A stretch of DNA of 64,000 bases from Gillisella vitis. GTDB lineage: Bacteria > Pseudomonadota > Alphaproteobacteria > Rhizobiales > Rhizobiaceae. Location: assembly GCF_021559775.1 (NCBI RefSeq), contig NZ_CP056049.1:62001-126000 (forward strand). The letters are read 5' to 3'. Position 1 is the first letter of the stretch. Every line of letters begins with the position of its first letter. This document shows positions 33,660-43,245 of the stretch, one piece after another. The notes beneath the pieces were generated by a model. The model was not told the origin of the DNA, did no database searches, and was given only the letters and a program-made list of their open reading frames with translations. The translations under genes and the position numbers were made by a program.

Positions 33660-35132
33660 ATGACGCCAGCACATGACAATGCACTTCAACCGAACAATAA
33701 GCTGCATGGCAAATGGTGGCTCAGTCTGATTGTCGTACCCTTGTCGGCCTGCGTGGCGGTGACCCAGTCAAATGTGGATATTTCCAAATTGGCAAACCGC
33801 TGGCATGCGACGTTGCCGCATTCGGGCAGCACCGCACAGCTGGTTGACTGGTGGAACACCTTTAATGATCCTGCCCTATCAGAGCTTTTGCGCACCGCCG
33901 AAGCCAACAGCCCCACCCTTGAATCCGCAGTTGCCGAGATTGAAGAAGCCCGCGCCACCCTGGCCTCATCAAAGGCGGACTATTTTCCATCCCTGACCGG
34001 TTCTGGATCCGATGACCGTTCTGGAACGCGAGGATCGAAAGCCAATCGCGTGGCCCCCTCCAGCACGGGCACCGGAGAGCTGGATGCATCCTGGGAGCTG
34101 GATTTTTTCGGCAAGACGCGCAACACCGTCGATGCCGCCCGCCAGCGCGTCGCCGAGGAAACGGCGGACTGGTATGATGCGCGCGTCACGCTTGCCGCTG
34201 AAGTTGCCGATGACTACGTGCAATACAGGGCATGTCGGCAGTTGCAGGGCATTTATGCAGCCGAGCTGGTTTCTCAACAACAGACGGTCAAGGCAACCGA
34301 AGTTTCCACAGCATCCGGATTGAAATCGAGTTCCGATCTGGCGCTGATCAAAGCAAGTGCGGCGAGCACGTCTTCGTCCCTGAAGTCACAGGTGGCGGAT
34401 TGCGAGGTTCTGATCAAATCGATTACCGAACTCGTTGCCGTTGATGAAGGCAAAGTGCGCGATATTCTCAATAAAAGCTCGTCGAAAATACCGCGCCCTG
34501 CGAAACTGTCCGTTGATGCAATTCCGGCCAATGTTATCCGGCAGAGACCGGATGTGAATGCGCTGGAAAAAGAAGCCGCCGCCTCGCTTGCCGATGTCGC
34601 GACGGCCAAAGCTGATCTTTACCCAAGCTTTTCTCTCAGCGGGAGCCTGACGGCGAGCCATTCGACAGCGACCGGCACAAGCTTGCCGTGGTCGTTTGGG
34701 CCAGCGGTTTCAATCCCGATCTTTGACGGGGGATCACTTCGCGCAACCGTCAAATACAAGGAAGCGGCCTATAAGGCGGCGATTGCCAGTTACAAGTCCG
34801 GTGTTCTGAGCGCCATCAATGCCGTGGAAACCGCGATGGTGAATGTCAATAGCACGGAGCGCCAGATTGGTGATGCCGTTGTCGCGGCAAAGAACTACCG
34901 GGCGTATTTCATAGCCATAGACACCAATTGGAAAGCGGGCGGGGCAAGTGTTCTCGATCGAGAGGATGCGCGCCGCGAGTTGCAGGCTGCAGAGCTAACG
35001 CTTGTGGAAAATCAACGCGATGCGGTGCGCGATTGGATCACTCTTTACAAGGCGATGGGTGGCGGCTGGACCCCGAATGCAACGGGCGGCGTGATGGCAA
35101 GTGACGTATATGCCAAAGGAGTAAAACAGTGA
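33660..35132 (+). CDS. NodT-family outer-membrane efflux lipoprotein
   Basis: Outer-membrane channel (490 aa) of a tripartite efflux pump. A hydrophobic leader ends in the lipobox LSAC (Cys31), so it should be lipidated. Two long helical OEP repeats follow (about 60-260 and 275-470), with LDASWELDFFGKTRNTVDAA and AIPANVIRQRPDVNALEKEA typical of the family. The stop codon overlaps the start of the adaptor gene. Substrates are probably small hydrophobic or aromatic compounds. Confidence 0.9.
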   Translation: MTPAHDNALQPNNKLHGKWWLSLIVVPLSACVAVTQSNVDISKLANRWHATLPHSGSTAQLVDWWNTFNDPALSELLRTAEANSPTLESAVAEIEEARATLASSKADYFPSLTGSGSDDRSGTRGSKANRVAPSSTGTGELDASWELDFFGKTRNTVDAARQRVAEETADWYDARVTLAAEVADDYVQYRACRQLQGIYAAELVSQQQTVKATEVSTASGLKSSSDLALIKASAASTSSSLKSQVADCEVLIKSITELVAVDEGKVRDILNKSSSKIPRPAKLSVDAIPANVIRQRPDVNALEKEAAASLADVATAKADLYPSFSLSGSLTASHSTATGTSLPWSFGPAVSIPIFDGGSLRATVKYKEAAYKAAIASYKSGVLSAINAVETAMVNVNSTERQIGDAVVAAKNYRAYFIAIDTNWKAGGASVLDREDARRELQAAELTLVENQRDAVRDWITLYKAMGGGWTPNATGGVMASDVYAKGVKQ

Positions 35133-36235
35133 TGTTCGTTTTCCGCCGTACAGGGTTGGTTGTTGTGTCGGTGGCGTGTCTTGGCGTCCCATCCATTGGC
35201 TTTTCCAAAACCGAGCAAGCGCAAACCACGCAGTCTGCGGCGCTGACAGTCTCCGTTACCACACCACAAACATTGCAATGGGCAGACACGATCGCTGTCA
35301 GCGGCTGGCTGGCTGCTTGGCAGGAAGCCATTGTTGCAGCAGAAACCGGCTCTTTAAAGATCACGGATGTCCTGGTTGATGTCGGCTCTGTGGTGCAGAA
35401 GGGCGATGTGATGGCGAGACTGTCAGATTCGAGCGCCATCGCCGATGTTCACAAGCAGGAGGCCACTGTAGCCTCCGCCAAGGCCACCCTCGCCAAAGCA
35501 AAAGCTGATAGCGCGCGGGCAAAAAAGGTCACCGGTTCGGGCGCGCTGTCGGATCAGGACACCCTTGGCTATTACATCACCGAACAGACAGATGCAGCCG
35601 ATCTCGCGTCTGATGAAGCCTCGCTTGAATCAAGCAAGATCACGCTTTCGCAGACAACGATAACAGCACCCGACAGCGGCATTGTTTCATCGCGTTCTGC
35701 CGATCTTGGCAATGTGGTCTCGGCCGGAACAGAGCTGTTTCGCCTCGTGCGCCAAGGGCGCGTTGAGTGGCAGGCAGAAGTGCCGTCCTATCAGCTGCCG
35801 CGCATCCATCCCGGTGCCAAGGCCATCATTCATGATCAATCGGGCCATGATCCATCGGGCAAGAGTTTTGAAGGAACCGTCCGCCTTGTCAGCCCGATTG
35901 TCAGCAATGACACGGGACGTGGCACAATCTATGTGACCCTTCCGAATGATCCCGATATCCGGGTTGGCCTCTACGAATCCGGCACCATTGAGCTTGCCGT
36001 CACGCCCGCGCTCACCCTGCCCGAAACCGCTTTGGTTTATAGTGACGGCATCAATTACGTCTTCAGGATCAACGCCGATAACCGGGTTACGCGCTTGCGT
36101 GTGGACATTGGCCGACGCAATAACGGCCGGGTTGAAATCCTTTCAGGGATTGAGGCTCAAGCACAGATTGTGGAAGCAGGGGGATCCTTCCTGTCCGACA
36201 ATGATCTTGTGCTTGTGAAGGCTGCCACCAAATGA
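35129..36235 (+). CDS. RND efflux periplasmic adaptor (membrane fusion protein)
   Basis: A 368-aa HlyD/AcrA-type adaptor with a signal sequence ending near GFSKTEQA. It has a biotinyl-lipoyl half motif (VAAETGSLKITDVLVDVGSV), a helical hairpin (residues about 105-170) and the second lipoyl half TITAPDSGIVSSRSADLGNV. A beta-barrel domain includes IYVTLPNDPDIRVGLYESG. AAGGAG lies 7 nt before GTG 35129; ATG 35132 is the alternative. The stop overlaps the RND gene start by 4 bp. Confidence 0.92.
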   Translation: MMFVFRRTGLVVVSVACLGVPSIGFSKTEQAQTTQSAALTVSVTTPQTLQWADTIAVSGWLAAWQEAIVAAETGSLKITDVLVDVGSVVQKGDVMARLSDSSAIADVHKQEATVASAKATLAKAKADSARAKKVTGSGALSDQDTLGYYITEQTDAADLASDEASLESSKITLSQTTITAPDSGIVSSRSADLGNVVSAGTELFRLVRQGRVEWQAEVPSYQLPRIHPGAKAIIHDQSGHDPSGKSFEGTVRLVSPIVSNDTGRGTIYVTLPNDPDIRVGLYESGTIELAVTPALTLPETALVYSDGINYVFRINADNRVTRLRVDIGRRNNGRVEILSGIEAQAQIVEAGGSFLSDNDLVLVKAATK

Positions 36236-39200
36236 ATATTTCAGCTTTTTCCATCCGCAATCCGGTTCCGGCCATTCTCCTGTTTGCACTCATGACCGTT
36301 TGCGGCTTGATTGCCTTTGAGAAACTCAAGATTCAGCAGTTTCCGGACATGGACCTGCCGACAATCAAGATCAGCGCGACATTGGATGGCACCGCGCCAT
36401 CGCAACTTGAAACCGAAGTTGCGCGCAAAATCGAAGACAAGCTGGCAACCCTCAACAAGCTGGACCATATCACCACGACAATCACCGACGGCTCGGTGTC
36501 GATCAGCGTTTCCTTCAGTCTGGAAAAAGACGGGGAACAGGCGCTGAACGAGGTTCGCAATGCGGTGGATAGCGTCACCGATCTACCATCGGCGATGCAG
36601 ACACCCAGCGTCTCGCGGGTCACAGTGCAATCATCGGTGCTCCAGACCTATGCCGTGCGATCATCAAAGCTGAATGAAACGGAACTGTCGTGGTTCGTTG
36701 ACAATGATATGACCAAGGCTTTGCTGAAAGCCCAAGGCGTTGGAGAGGTTGATCGTTTTGGCGGTGTGGACCGCGAAATTCATGTCGATATCAATCCGGA
36801 CTTGCTGACTTCATTTGGTGTCACGGCGGCGGATGTGTCATCCCAGCTCAAATTGGTGCAGGAAAATGCCTCCGGCGGGCGTGGAGATTTGAACGGGCTG
36901 CATCAGACAGTGCGCACATTGGGTGCCGTCAATTCCGTCAGAGACATTGCAGCACTTTCAATTCCGTTTTCCAATGGCAAGAGCGTGCGTCTCGACCAGA
37001 TCGCCAAGGTGACGGATAGCTTCTCCGAACGTTCATCGCTTGCTTATATGGGGCAAACGCCGGTAATTGCCGTTGAGGTCAAGCGCAGCAACGGCTATTC
37101 CGATACAGGTGTCGCCACCGACCTGACGCGGGTGATGGCAGCATTTGCAGCCGCGCATCCCGAAGTCGAAATTGTGCAGGCCTACACAACGGTTCAGCCG
37201 ACAATCGACAATTATGAAGCCTCGATGCACATGCTGTATGAGGGGGCGGCGCTGGCGATTGTCGTGGTGTTTCTCTTCTTGCGCGATTTGCGCGCAACCC
37301 TTCTTTCTGCCGTGGCTTTGCCGCTATCCATCATTCCGACATTCCTTGTGATCTATCTGGCGAATTTCAGCCTCAATACGATTTCGCTGCTTTCGATTTC
37401 GCTGGTGGTGGGGATTCTCGTTGACGATGCCATCGTTGAGGTTGAAAATATCGAGCGACATCTGCGCATGGGCAAAAAACCCTTTGATGCCGCCATGGAG
37501 GCCGCCGACGAGATCGGCCTTGCGGTGATTGCGACAACATTCACGCTGGTTGCGGTTTTTCTGCCAACCGCGTTTATGGCCGGGATTCCCGGGTTGATCT
37601 TCAAGCAGTTCGGTGTGACTGCCGCCGTCGCAGTGCTGGCATCGCTGATGGTTGCGCGTTTTCTGACGCCGATGATGGCTGCGTATATGATGAAGGCGAC
37701 GCCGAAAGTGGAAGTGGATGGGGTCATTATGAAGACCTATCTCTCCATTGTGCGCGCATGCCTGCGCCACCGCTTTCTGACCAGTCTTGGCATTATCGTC
37801 TTTCTTGTCGTGTCACTTTCGGCCGTGTCTCTGCTGAAGACCGGCTTCTTTCCGGCCTCTGACAACGCACAGACGCAAGTGACGTTGACAATGCCGCCGG
37901 GATCAGAGCTTTCCGACACGGAAGCCATGTCGCTGAAAGCCGTAAAACTGATTTCAGGCCTTGAAAACATCAAGCGCGTGTTCACTGTCGTCGGCTCCTC
38001 CACAAGTGGCGGCGGCGCTGATAGCAGCACGACCAGCGACGTGACAACCGCAACATTGGTGGTTGACCTTACCCCAATCGATGATCGAAAACTGAAGCAA
38101 TCGCAAATCGAGCAACAGATGCGCAATGTCCTACAGGAGCTTGCAGGTGTGCGTGTCGAAGTCGGCAACGGCGGCAATGGCACCGAACTCCAACTGACAC
38201 TGGCAAGCGATGATCCGATCCTTCTCGATCAGACCGCGGCTGTTGTGGGAGAACAATTGCATGGCTTGAAAGGCATTGGCGGCATTACATCCAGCGCGGC
38301 CAGACAAGCCCCGGAAATCCAGATCAGCCCAAATTTCGCCCGTGCAGCGGCTTTGGGTATCACCTCGGATACGATTGCGGATGTTGTGCGCGTGGCAACC
38401 GACGGCGACTATTCCACATCACGGTCCAAGTTCAATCTTCCGCAGCGGCAGATCGATATCCGTGTCCGGCTTGATCCGAAATATATTCGCAATCTTGATG
38501 CCATCTCGCAATTGCAACTCTCCGGGACAAACGGCAAAGTATCACTCGGCGCGATTGCCGGAATCCGAATCGGGGGCAGCCCCTCGGAGATTGATCGTAT
38601 CGACAGATCACGCAACATTACCTTCACCATTCAGTTGAACGGCCGTGCCTTGGGAGATGTTAACAAGGAGGCGATGGCGCTGCCGGGATTGAGCCACCTT
38701 CCGCCGGGGGTGCATGTTGTGCAGCAGGGTGAGCTTGAGCGGATGTCGGAATTGTTCACCAGCTTTGCCTTGGCGATGGGCATCGGTATCTTCTGCATTT
38801 ATGCGGTGCTGGTCTTGTTGTTCCACGATTTCATGCAGCCAGCGACAATCCTGATGGCACTTCCGCTCTCCCTTGGCGGCGCACTCTTTCCGTTGATTGC
38901 CACGGGTACGAGTTTCTCCATGCCCGCCGTCATCGGCCTGTTGATGTTGATGGGCATTGTCAGCAAGAATTCAATTCTGCTGGTGGAATATGCCATCATG
39001 GCGCGACGCAATGGCATGGACCGCTACGAGGCGCTGATCGATGCCTGCCACAAACGCGCCCGACCCATCGTGATGACAACCATCGCCATGGGCGCTGGCA
39101 TGGCCCCCGTTGCACTGAGCCTCAGCGGTGGAGATACGAGTTTTCGCCAACCCATGTCCATCGTTGTGATTGGCGGCTTGCTCACATCCACCGTTCTGAG

Positions 39201-39315
39201 CCTGCTGGTGATCCCCGTCATTTTCACCTTTGTTGATGACCTGCTGGGCCTTGTCAAACGGCCCTTCATGAAGAGCCAAAAGGATGTTGCTGATGGGGAA
39301 TCCGTGAACGGCTGA
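36232..39315 (+). CDS. RND family inner-membrane efflux transporter
   Basis: Proton-driven multidrug pump of 1027 aa, near the usual 1020-1050. The N-terminus reads FSIRNPVPAILLFALMTVCG with QQFPDMDLPTIKI after it. The proton relay in TM4 shows SLVVGILVDDAIVEVENIER (two Asp). A large periplasmic loop follows each of the first helices of the two halves, and VIGLLMLMGIVSKNSILLVEYA marks the second half near residue 900. It completes an OMF-MFP-RND operon with overlapping stops and starts and sits beside its likely two-component regulator. Confidence 0.95.
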   Translation: MNISAFSIRNPVPAILLFALMTVCGLIAFEKLKIQQFPDMDLPTIKISATLDGTAPSQLETEVARKIEDKLATLNKLDHITTTITDGSVSISVSFSLEKDGEQALNEVRNAVDSVTDLPSAMQTPSVSRVTVQSSVLQTYAVRSSKLNETELSWFVDNDMTKALLKAQGVGEVDRFGGVDREIHVDINPDLLTSFGVTAADVSSQLKLVQENASGGRGDLNGLHQTVRTLGAVNSVRDIAALSIPFSNGKSVRLDQIAKVTDSFSERSSLAYMGQTPVIAVEVKRSNGYSDTGVATDLTRVMAAFAAAHPEVEIVQAYTTVQPTIDNYEASMHMLYEGAALAIVVVFLFLRDLRATLLSAVALPLSIIPTFLVIYLANFSLNTISLLSISLVVGILVDDAIVEVENIERHLRMGKKPFDAAMEAADEIGLAVIATTFTLVAVFLPTAFMAGIPGLIFKQFGVTAAVAVLASLMVARFLTPMMAAYMMKATPKVEVDGVIMKTYLSIVRACLRHRFLTSLGIIVFLVVSLSAVSLLKTGFFPASDNAQTQVTLTMPPGSELSDTEAMSLKAVKLISGLENIKRVFTVVGSSTSGGGADSSTTSDVTTATLVVDLTPIDDRKLKQSQIEQQMRNVLQELAGVRVEVGNGGNGTELQLTLASDDPILLDQTAAVVGEQLHGLKGIGGITSSAARQAPEIQISPNFARAAALGITSDTIADVVRVATDGDYSTSRSKFNLPQRQIDIRVRLDPKYIRNLDAISQLQLSGTNGKVSLGAIAGIRIGGSPSEIDRIDRSRNITFTIQLNGRALGDVNKEAMALPGLSHLPPGVHVVQQGELERMSELFTSFALAMGIGIFCIYAVLVLLFHDFMQPATILMALPLSLGGALFPLIATGTSFSMPAVIGLLMLMGIVSKNSILLVEYAIMARRNGMDRYEALIDACHKRARPIVMTTIAMGAGMAPVALSLSGGDTSFRQPMSIVVIGGLLTSTVLSLLVIPVIFTFVDDLLGLVKRPFMKSQKDVADGESVNG

Positions 39316-39352
39316 TGGTTTCGATTCAGTTGATTGGCTGTGTTCTGGCACT

Positions 39353-40648
39353 CTAACGGAGGTGAGCGACAACGACAGATGCCTGTGTCGCCAAGTTTGA
39401 CAGGAGTTGCGAGCTCGCGGTCAGCAGCACTTGCGCCCCTGCGACAGAATCCGCAGGCATTACATACTCTTCTTCGTTATGGCTCAATCCATCTCGGCAT
39501 GGAGTGAAAATCATCGCAGAGGGTGCGACACGATTGATGAAGAGTGCATCGTGAAAAGCACCGGACACCATGGATTTATGGGCAAAACCAGCCTTAACGA
39601 CCGCACCCTCCAGTATGGTAACCAGATGATCCGTGAAACGCGCTGGAGCCATATCGAAGAGCAGTTCCATTTCGAGACCACATCCATTCTCCCCGGCATG
39701 ATCCTGCAGGACCTTGCGTATCTTCGCTTCGATCAGATCCAGTTGCTCAACATTGGGGTGGCGGATATCCAGCGAAAACGTCACCGCTGCCGGAATGGCA
39801 TTGATGGCCCCCGGCTCCAGCGAAAACCGGCCGACTGTCAGGCGTGAATGGGCATCTTGCGGCATGATGTCATTATAGAGCATGTTCAAGCCGGAGACGG
39901 CGGCGCGCATGGGGTCTTTGCGGTAGGACAGTGCTGTGGTGCCTGCATGGGCAGTCTGGCCCGAGATGGTCACCTGAAGCCAGCGGGTGCCCTGAATGCC
40001 CGTGACGATGCCGATGGGCAGCCCCTCTTTTTCCAAGGATGGGCCTTGCTCGATATGCACTTCAAGATAGGCAAATACCGGGAAGCCCAGCGGCCTCATG
40101 GCAGCGCCTTGCAAGTCATCAAGCGTTGCTGCCAAGTCATCGGAAAACAGCGCGCCATCCGTTGCCCGCGCTGTATGCCATGCGGCGGGAATGGCACCCT
40201 GCGAAAAGGCCATGGACCCCATGCATCCGGGTGCAAAACGGCAGCCTTCTTCATTGGTGAAGGCAACAACCTCGACAGGCCTGACGGTGTCTATGCCATT
40301 GTCTTCCAATGTTTCCAAAACTTCGAAGGCGCAGAGTGTGCCCAGCGCACCATCAAACCGCCCGCCAGAGGGCTGGCTGTCGAGATGGCTGCCGATCAGC
40401 AGCGGCGGCAAATCCGGGTTCTGGCCCTCGCGGCGCAGGAACAGGTTGGCGATTGGGTCTTGATAGACGGAAAATCCACGCGCCCGGCCGAGATCGGCCA
40501 GCAATTGCCGCGCCTGACGATCAAGCGCCGTCAGGGCCTGCCGATTAACACCGCCTTTGGGCGTTGCGCCAATCGCGGCAAATTGTTCCAATCGGGCCAA
40601 AAGCCGCTCGCCATTGACCTCTAACTGTCCTTTACCCGCCTGTGCCAT
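39353..40648 (-). CDS. Zn-dependent hydantoinase/carbamoylase family amidase
   Basis: M20-type amidohydrolase of about 431 aa, related to N-carbamoyl-L-amino acid hydrolase and allantoate amidohydrolase. Metal ligands visible: LLIGSHLDSQPSGGRFDGALG (His, Asp), FTNEEGCRFAPGCMGS (Glu pair), YLEVHIEQGPSLE (His) and a late SHNEEEYV (His). A substrate dimer loop GTTALSYRKDP is also present. ATG 40648 lies 5 bp after the stop of the BtpA gene and is chosen over a frame extending to 40723. It would release ammonia and CO2 from a carbamoyl or ureido substrate; the substrate is not known. Confidence 0.88.
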   Translation of the reverse strand: MAQAGKGQLEVNGERLLARLEQFAAIGATPKGGVNRQALTALDRQARQLLADLGRARGFSVYQDPIANLFLRREGQNPDLPPLLIGSHLDSQPSGGRFDGALGTLCAFEVLETLEDNGIDTVRPVEVVAFTNEEGCRFAPGCMGSMAFSQGAIPAAWHTARATDGALFSDDLAATLDDLQGAAMRPLGFPVFAYLEVHIEQGPSLEKEGLPIGIVTGIQGTRWLQVTISGQTAHAGTTALSYRKDPMRAAVSGLNMLYNDIMPQDAHSRLTVGRFSLEPGAINAIPAAVTFSLDIRHPNVEQLDLIEAKIRKVLQDHAGENGCGLEMELLFDMAPARFTDHLVTILEGAVVKAGFAHKSMVSGAFHDALFINRVAPSAMIFTPCRDGLSHNEEEYVMPADSVAGAQVLLTASSQLLSNLATQASVVVAHLR

Positions 40649-40653
40649 GGTAT

Positions 40654-41496
40654 TTATGCTTTCAAACCGGGCTGGGCCGCCGCCACGAAAGCTTTGACCC
40701 GTTCGATATCGACCGGATTCCACCAGACATCGCCATGTTTGAGTGATGAAGCGACGATAACTCCGTTGGTGCGTTTCAGGATCTCGACGATATTGTCCTT
40801 GGAAACACCCGAACCAACCAAAAGGGGCAGATGCGTCGCCGCTCCGATCTCTTCAATCTCCTCCATGGTCGCGGAATTGCCGGTGCGCTGGCCGGTGGCA
40901 ATCACCGCATCGGCATCGAAAAACGCAAGGTCACGGGTCAATTCCTGAATGGTGCGGTCGGCAGTGATGGCGTGGGCGCCGTGCTTGACATGGCTATCGG
41001 CAAACACCTTGATATGTTCGGCCCGCAGCATGGAACGGTAGCGCATGGCCTCCGCCGCCCGTCCCTCCATGAAACCTTCATTGGCGACATAGGCATTGGC
41101 CCATTGGTTGACCCGCACGAATTTTGCCCCGCCCGCCATGGCAATGGCAAAGGCCGGAATGGGTGCATTGGCCAGGACATTGATACCCAGTGGCACGCCA
41201 ACCGCACGGCAAATGCGGTCAGTGACAACGCTCATGAAAGCAGATGTTTCCGGCCCGATGTCATCCGGCTTGGAAAAGGGAATGTCGCCGTGGTTTTCAA
41301 TGATCAGTCCATGCATGCCGCCTTCGATCAGGGCTTCGGCATCAAGCATGCAGGCATCGTAAATCTCTGTCATGCTCGCGCCGCGATAGCGCGGCGCACC
41401 GGGAAAGGCCGGGCAATGGATCATGCCGATCAGCGCCTTGTCGCGCCCGAAAATTTCTCGCATAGTGCTTGATGTGTTGTCGGATATATCCAGCAT
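40654..41496 (-). CDS. BtpA/SgcQ family protein
   Basis: A 280-aa TIM-barrel protein of the BtpA/SgcQ family. Seen: ALIGMIHCPAFPGAPRYRG near the start, GGMHGLIIENHGDIPFSK near residue 60, PLGINVLANAPIPAFAIA near 100 and LLVGSGVSKDNIVEILK near 225. In enteric bacteria the family lies in sugar-uptake clusters, and in cyanobacteria it affects photosystem I biogenesis. Its reaction is poorly known. Here it is in an operon with a ribose-type transporter, which favours a sugar or nucleoside role. Confidence 0.85.
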   Translation of the reverse strand: MLDISDNTSSTMREIFGRDKALIGMIHCPAFPGAPRYRGASMTEIYDACMLDAEALIEGGMHGLIIENHGDIPFSKPDDIGPETSAFMSVVTDRICRAVGVPLGINVLANAPIPAFAIAMAGGAKFVRVNQWANAYVANEGFMEGRAAEAMRYRSMLRAEHIKVFADSHVKHGAHAITADRTIQELTRDLAFFDADAVIATGQRTGNSATMEEIEEIGAATHLPLLVGSGVSKDNIVEILKRTNGVIVASSLKHGDVWWNPVDIERVKAFVAAAQPGLKA

Positions 41497-41509
41497 TTCT
41501 CATTTCCTT

Positions 41510-41549
41510 TTGAAAGCCTGCCATGCGTGTTGAAAGTCTGTGATGCGTG
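41510..41549 (+). repeat. Abutting 20-bp tandem repeat containing a mini-ORF and the PfkB start
   Basis: Two adjacent 20-bp units (41510-41529 and 41530-41549) agree at 17 of 20 positions, and each holds an ATGCGTG. The first ATG (41523) opens a six-codon frame, MRVESL, whose TGA (41541-41543) overlaps the ATG of the kinase gene as TGATG. This looks like a start-site duplication that created a leader peptide coupled to the kinase. Confidence 0.75.
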
Positions 41550-42439
41550 CCTGGGTAATCGGTAATGTCGCAATCGATGAAATCATGTCCGTACCGACCA
41601 TGCCAGAGGCCGGCGCGTCGATTTTTGGCCAGCAACAAAGCACGGATCTGGGTGGCAAAGGCGCCAACCAGGCGATTGTTCTGGGTCGCGCCGGTTTGGA
41701 CACCACGCTGATTGCCGCTGTCGGCAACGACCTTCGCGCCTTGATGATCCGGCAGAGCCTGTCTCTGGAGCCGATCGATAGCCGCTTGATCGAGCTTGTC
41801 GATAAAGCCAGCGATATCTCGATGATCTTCACCACACCGGATGGCGAAAATGCCATCATCACCACAACAGACTGTGCCACCAGCGTCCGGCCTGAGCATG
41901 TTACCAGTGTCTTACAGGCGGCAAAACCCGGCGATCTGGCCATTCTCCAAGGCAATCTCACCGATGACACCACGGCTGCCCTCCTCCACGAGGCCAAACG
42001 CTGCGGCATGATCACCGCCTTTAACCCATCACCGCTGCGGCCCGGCTTTGCCGCCCTTTGGTCGCTGATCGACATTGCCTTTTTGAACCAGGGCGAAGCC
42101 GATAAGCTGACAGGTGAGAGCGGCGAAGCCGCCACCCAATGCTTGCGTGATGCCGGTGTTGGTACCGTCATCATCACCCTTGGCGGCAAGGGTGCAATCT
42201 TGGCGGATCGCACCGGCACCACCACAATCCCAGCCGTTCCATCCATTGCTGTTGACACCACCGGTGCAGGTGACACGTTCATGGCCGTTGCGCTGGCATC
42301 CAGCAGTTCGCGCCATGTCATGCCCGATGGCCTGGCGCTGCGCCATGCAGCAGAGGCCGCCAGCATCACCGTCAGTCGCCGGGGAACCCGGTCTGCGTTT
42401 CCATCACAGACCGAGTTGGCAGCTATCCTCGCCACTTGA
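41543..42439 (+). CDS. PfkB family carbohydrate kinase (ribokinase-like)
   Basis: A 298-aa kinase that would phosphorylate a sugar or nucleoside. Seen: the N-terminal glycine pair DLGGKGANQAIVLGRAG near residue 36, AFNPSPLRPG near 158, LNQGEADKLTG near 177 and the signature AVDTTGAGDTFMAVAL near 232 with the catalytic Asp. It is on the opposite strand to the transporter operon in which it is embedded, convergent with the amidotransferase-like gene (5-bp gap) and divergent from btpA. Confidence 0.9.
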   Translation: MRAWVIGNVAIDEIMSVPTMPEAGASIFGQQQSTDLGGKGANQAIVLGRAGLDTTLIAAVGNDLRALMIRQSLSLEPIDSRLIELVDKASDISMIFTTPDGENAIITTTDCATSVRPEHVTSVLQAAKPGDLAILQGNLTDDTTAALLHEAKRCGMITAFNPSPLRPGFAALWSLIDIAFLNQGEADKLTGESGEAATQCLRDAGVGTVIITLGGKGAILADRTGTTTIPAVPSIAVDTTGAGDTFMAVALASSSSRHVMPDGLALRHAAEAASITVSRRGTRSAFPSQTELAAILAT

Positions 42440-42444
42440 GAACA

Positions 42445-43215
42445 TCACCGCGCTTGCGTCATCCAGCCCAGAATGTTCTTCCACAGCTTGCCATAGCCTT
42501 CCCACTCGCAAAACGCAGGCGAGAGCCAATGAGGTCCGATATCAGACGTCCAGGCCACAGTGCGGCCCTTGCCAAACGTGCCGGTGACCAGCAGCGGATG
42601 GCTGCCCTGATCCTTTGGCAAACGCACAACCACCTCAACATCATCGCCTTCGCGGACCTCAACCTCGTTGACGCCGAGCAGCAGCGGCCATTCACCGGTG
42701 AGGCCAGCAACGGTTGGGTGGTCGGGCTTGATCACATCGGCGGTTGAGCCTTCGGGGATTTCCACCCGGTCATCATAGGGCAGGCAGGTCACGGGCAGAA
42801 CATCTTCCACCGGCGTGCGCCGCCAGCGGGCCTTGCCGTCAATGCCCTGGAACGAGAAATAGCCGCCAACCATCAGCAGGTTGCCGCCCTTTTCCACCCA
42901 GGCCTTGATCAGCTTCAGGCGGTTGGGAACGGTTTTGGAATGCAGCCACACGGCAGGCGGCAGCAGCAGGGAATTGGCCCCGATGTCGGAGAGGATAATG
43001 GCATCATAGGCATCGAGACCGGCCATCTCGAAGGGAAATTTTTCCACGGCTTCATGGGCAGGCATATAGGTCAGCTCAAATTCGCTGCCCTCCAGCGCTT
43101 TCACCAACGGCTCCGCGCCCAGATGAAAGGTGACGCTGCCGAACTGGTCAAAACCTTTGTAATGGGTGGCGGAGCTGACCCAGCTTTCACCCACGAGGAG
43201 AATTTTCTTTGTCAT
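42445..43215 (-). CDS. Glutamine amidotransferase-like (ThuA-like) protein
   Basis: A 256-aa class I amidotransferase-like fold protein. MTKKILLVGESWVSSATHYKG begins the first strand, AYDAIILSDIGANSLLLPP lies near residue 85, GGNLLMVGGYFSFQG near 125, and GTFGKGRTVAWTSDIGPHWL near 215. The nucleophile elbow lacks a typical Cys, so glutaminase activity is doubtful. Similar proteins occur in rhizobial sugar operons with unknown function. Confidence 0.7.
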   Translation of the reverse strand: MTKKILLVGESWVSSATHYKGFDQFGSVTFHLGAEPLVKALEGSEFELTYMPAHEAVEKFPFEMAGLDAYDAIILSDIGANSLLLPPAVWLHSKTVPNRLKLIKAWVEKGGNLLMVGGYFSFQGIDGKARWRRTPVEDVLPVTCLPYDDRVEIPEGSTADVIKPDHPTVAGLTGEWPLLLGVNEVEVREGDDVEVVVRLPKDQGSHPLLVTGTFGKGRTVAWTSDIGPHWLSPAFCEWEGYGKLWKNILGWMTQAR

Positions 43216-43245
43216 GATATGTGTTCCTTATCTATGCAACAGGTC

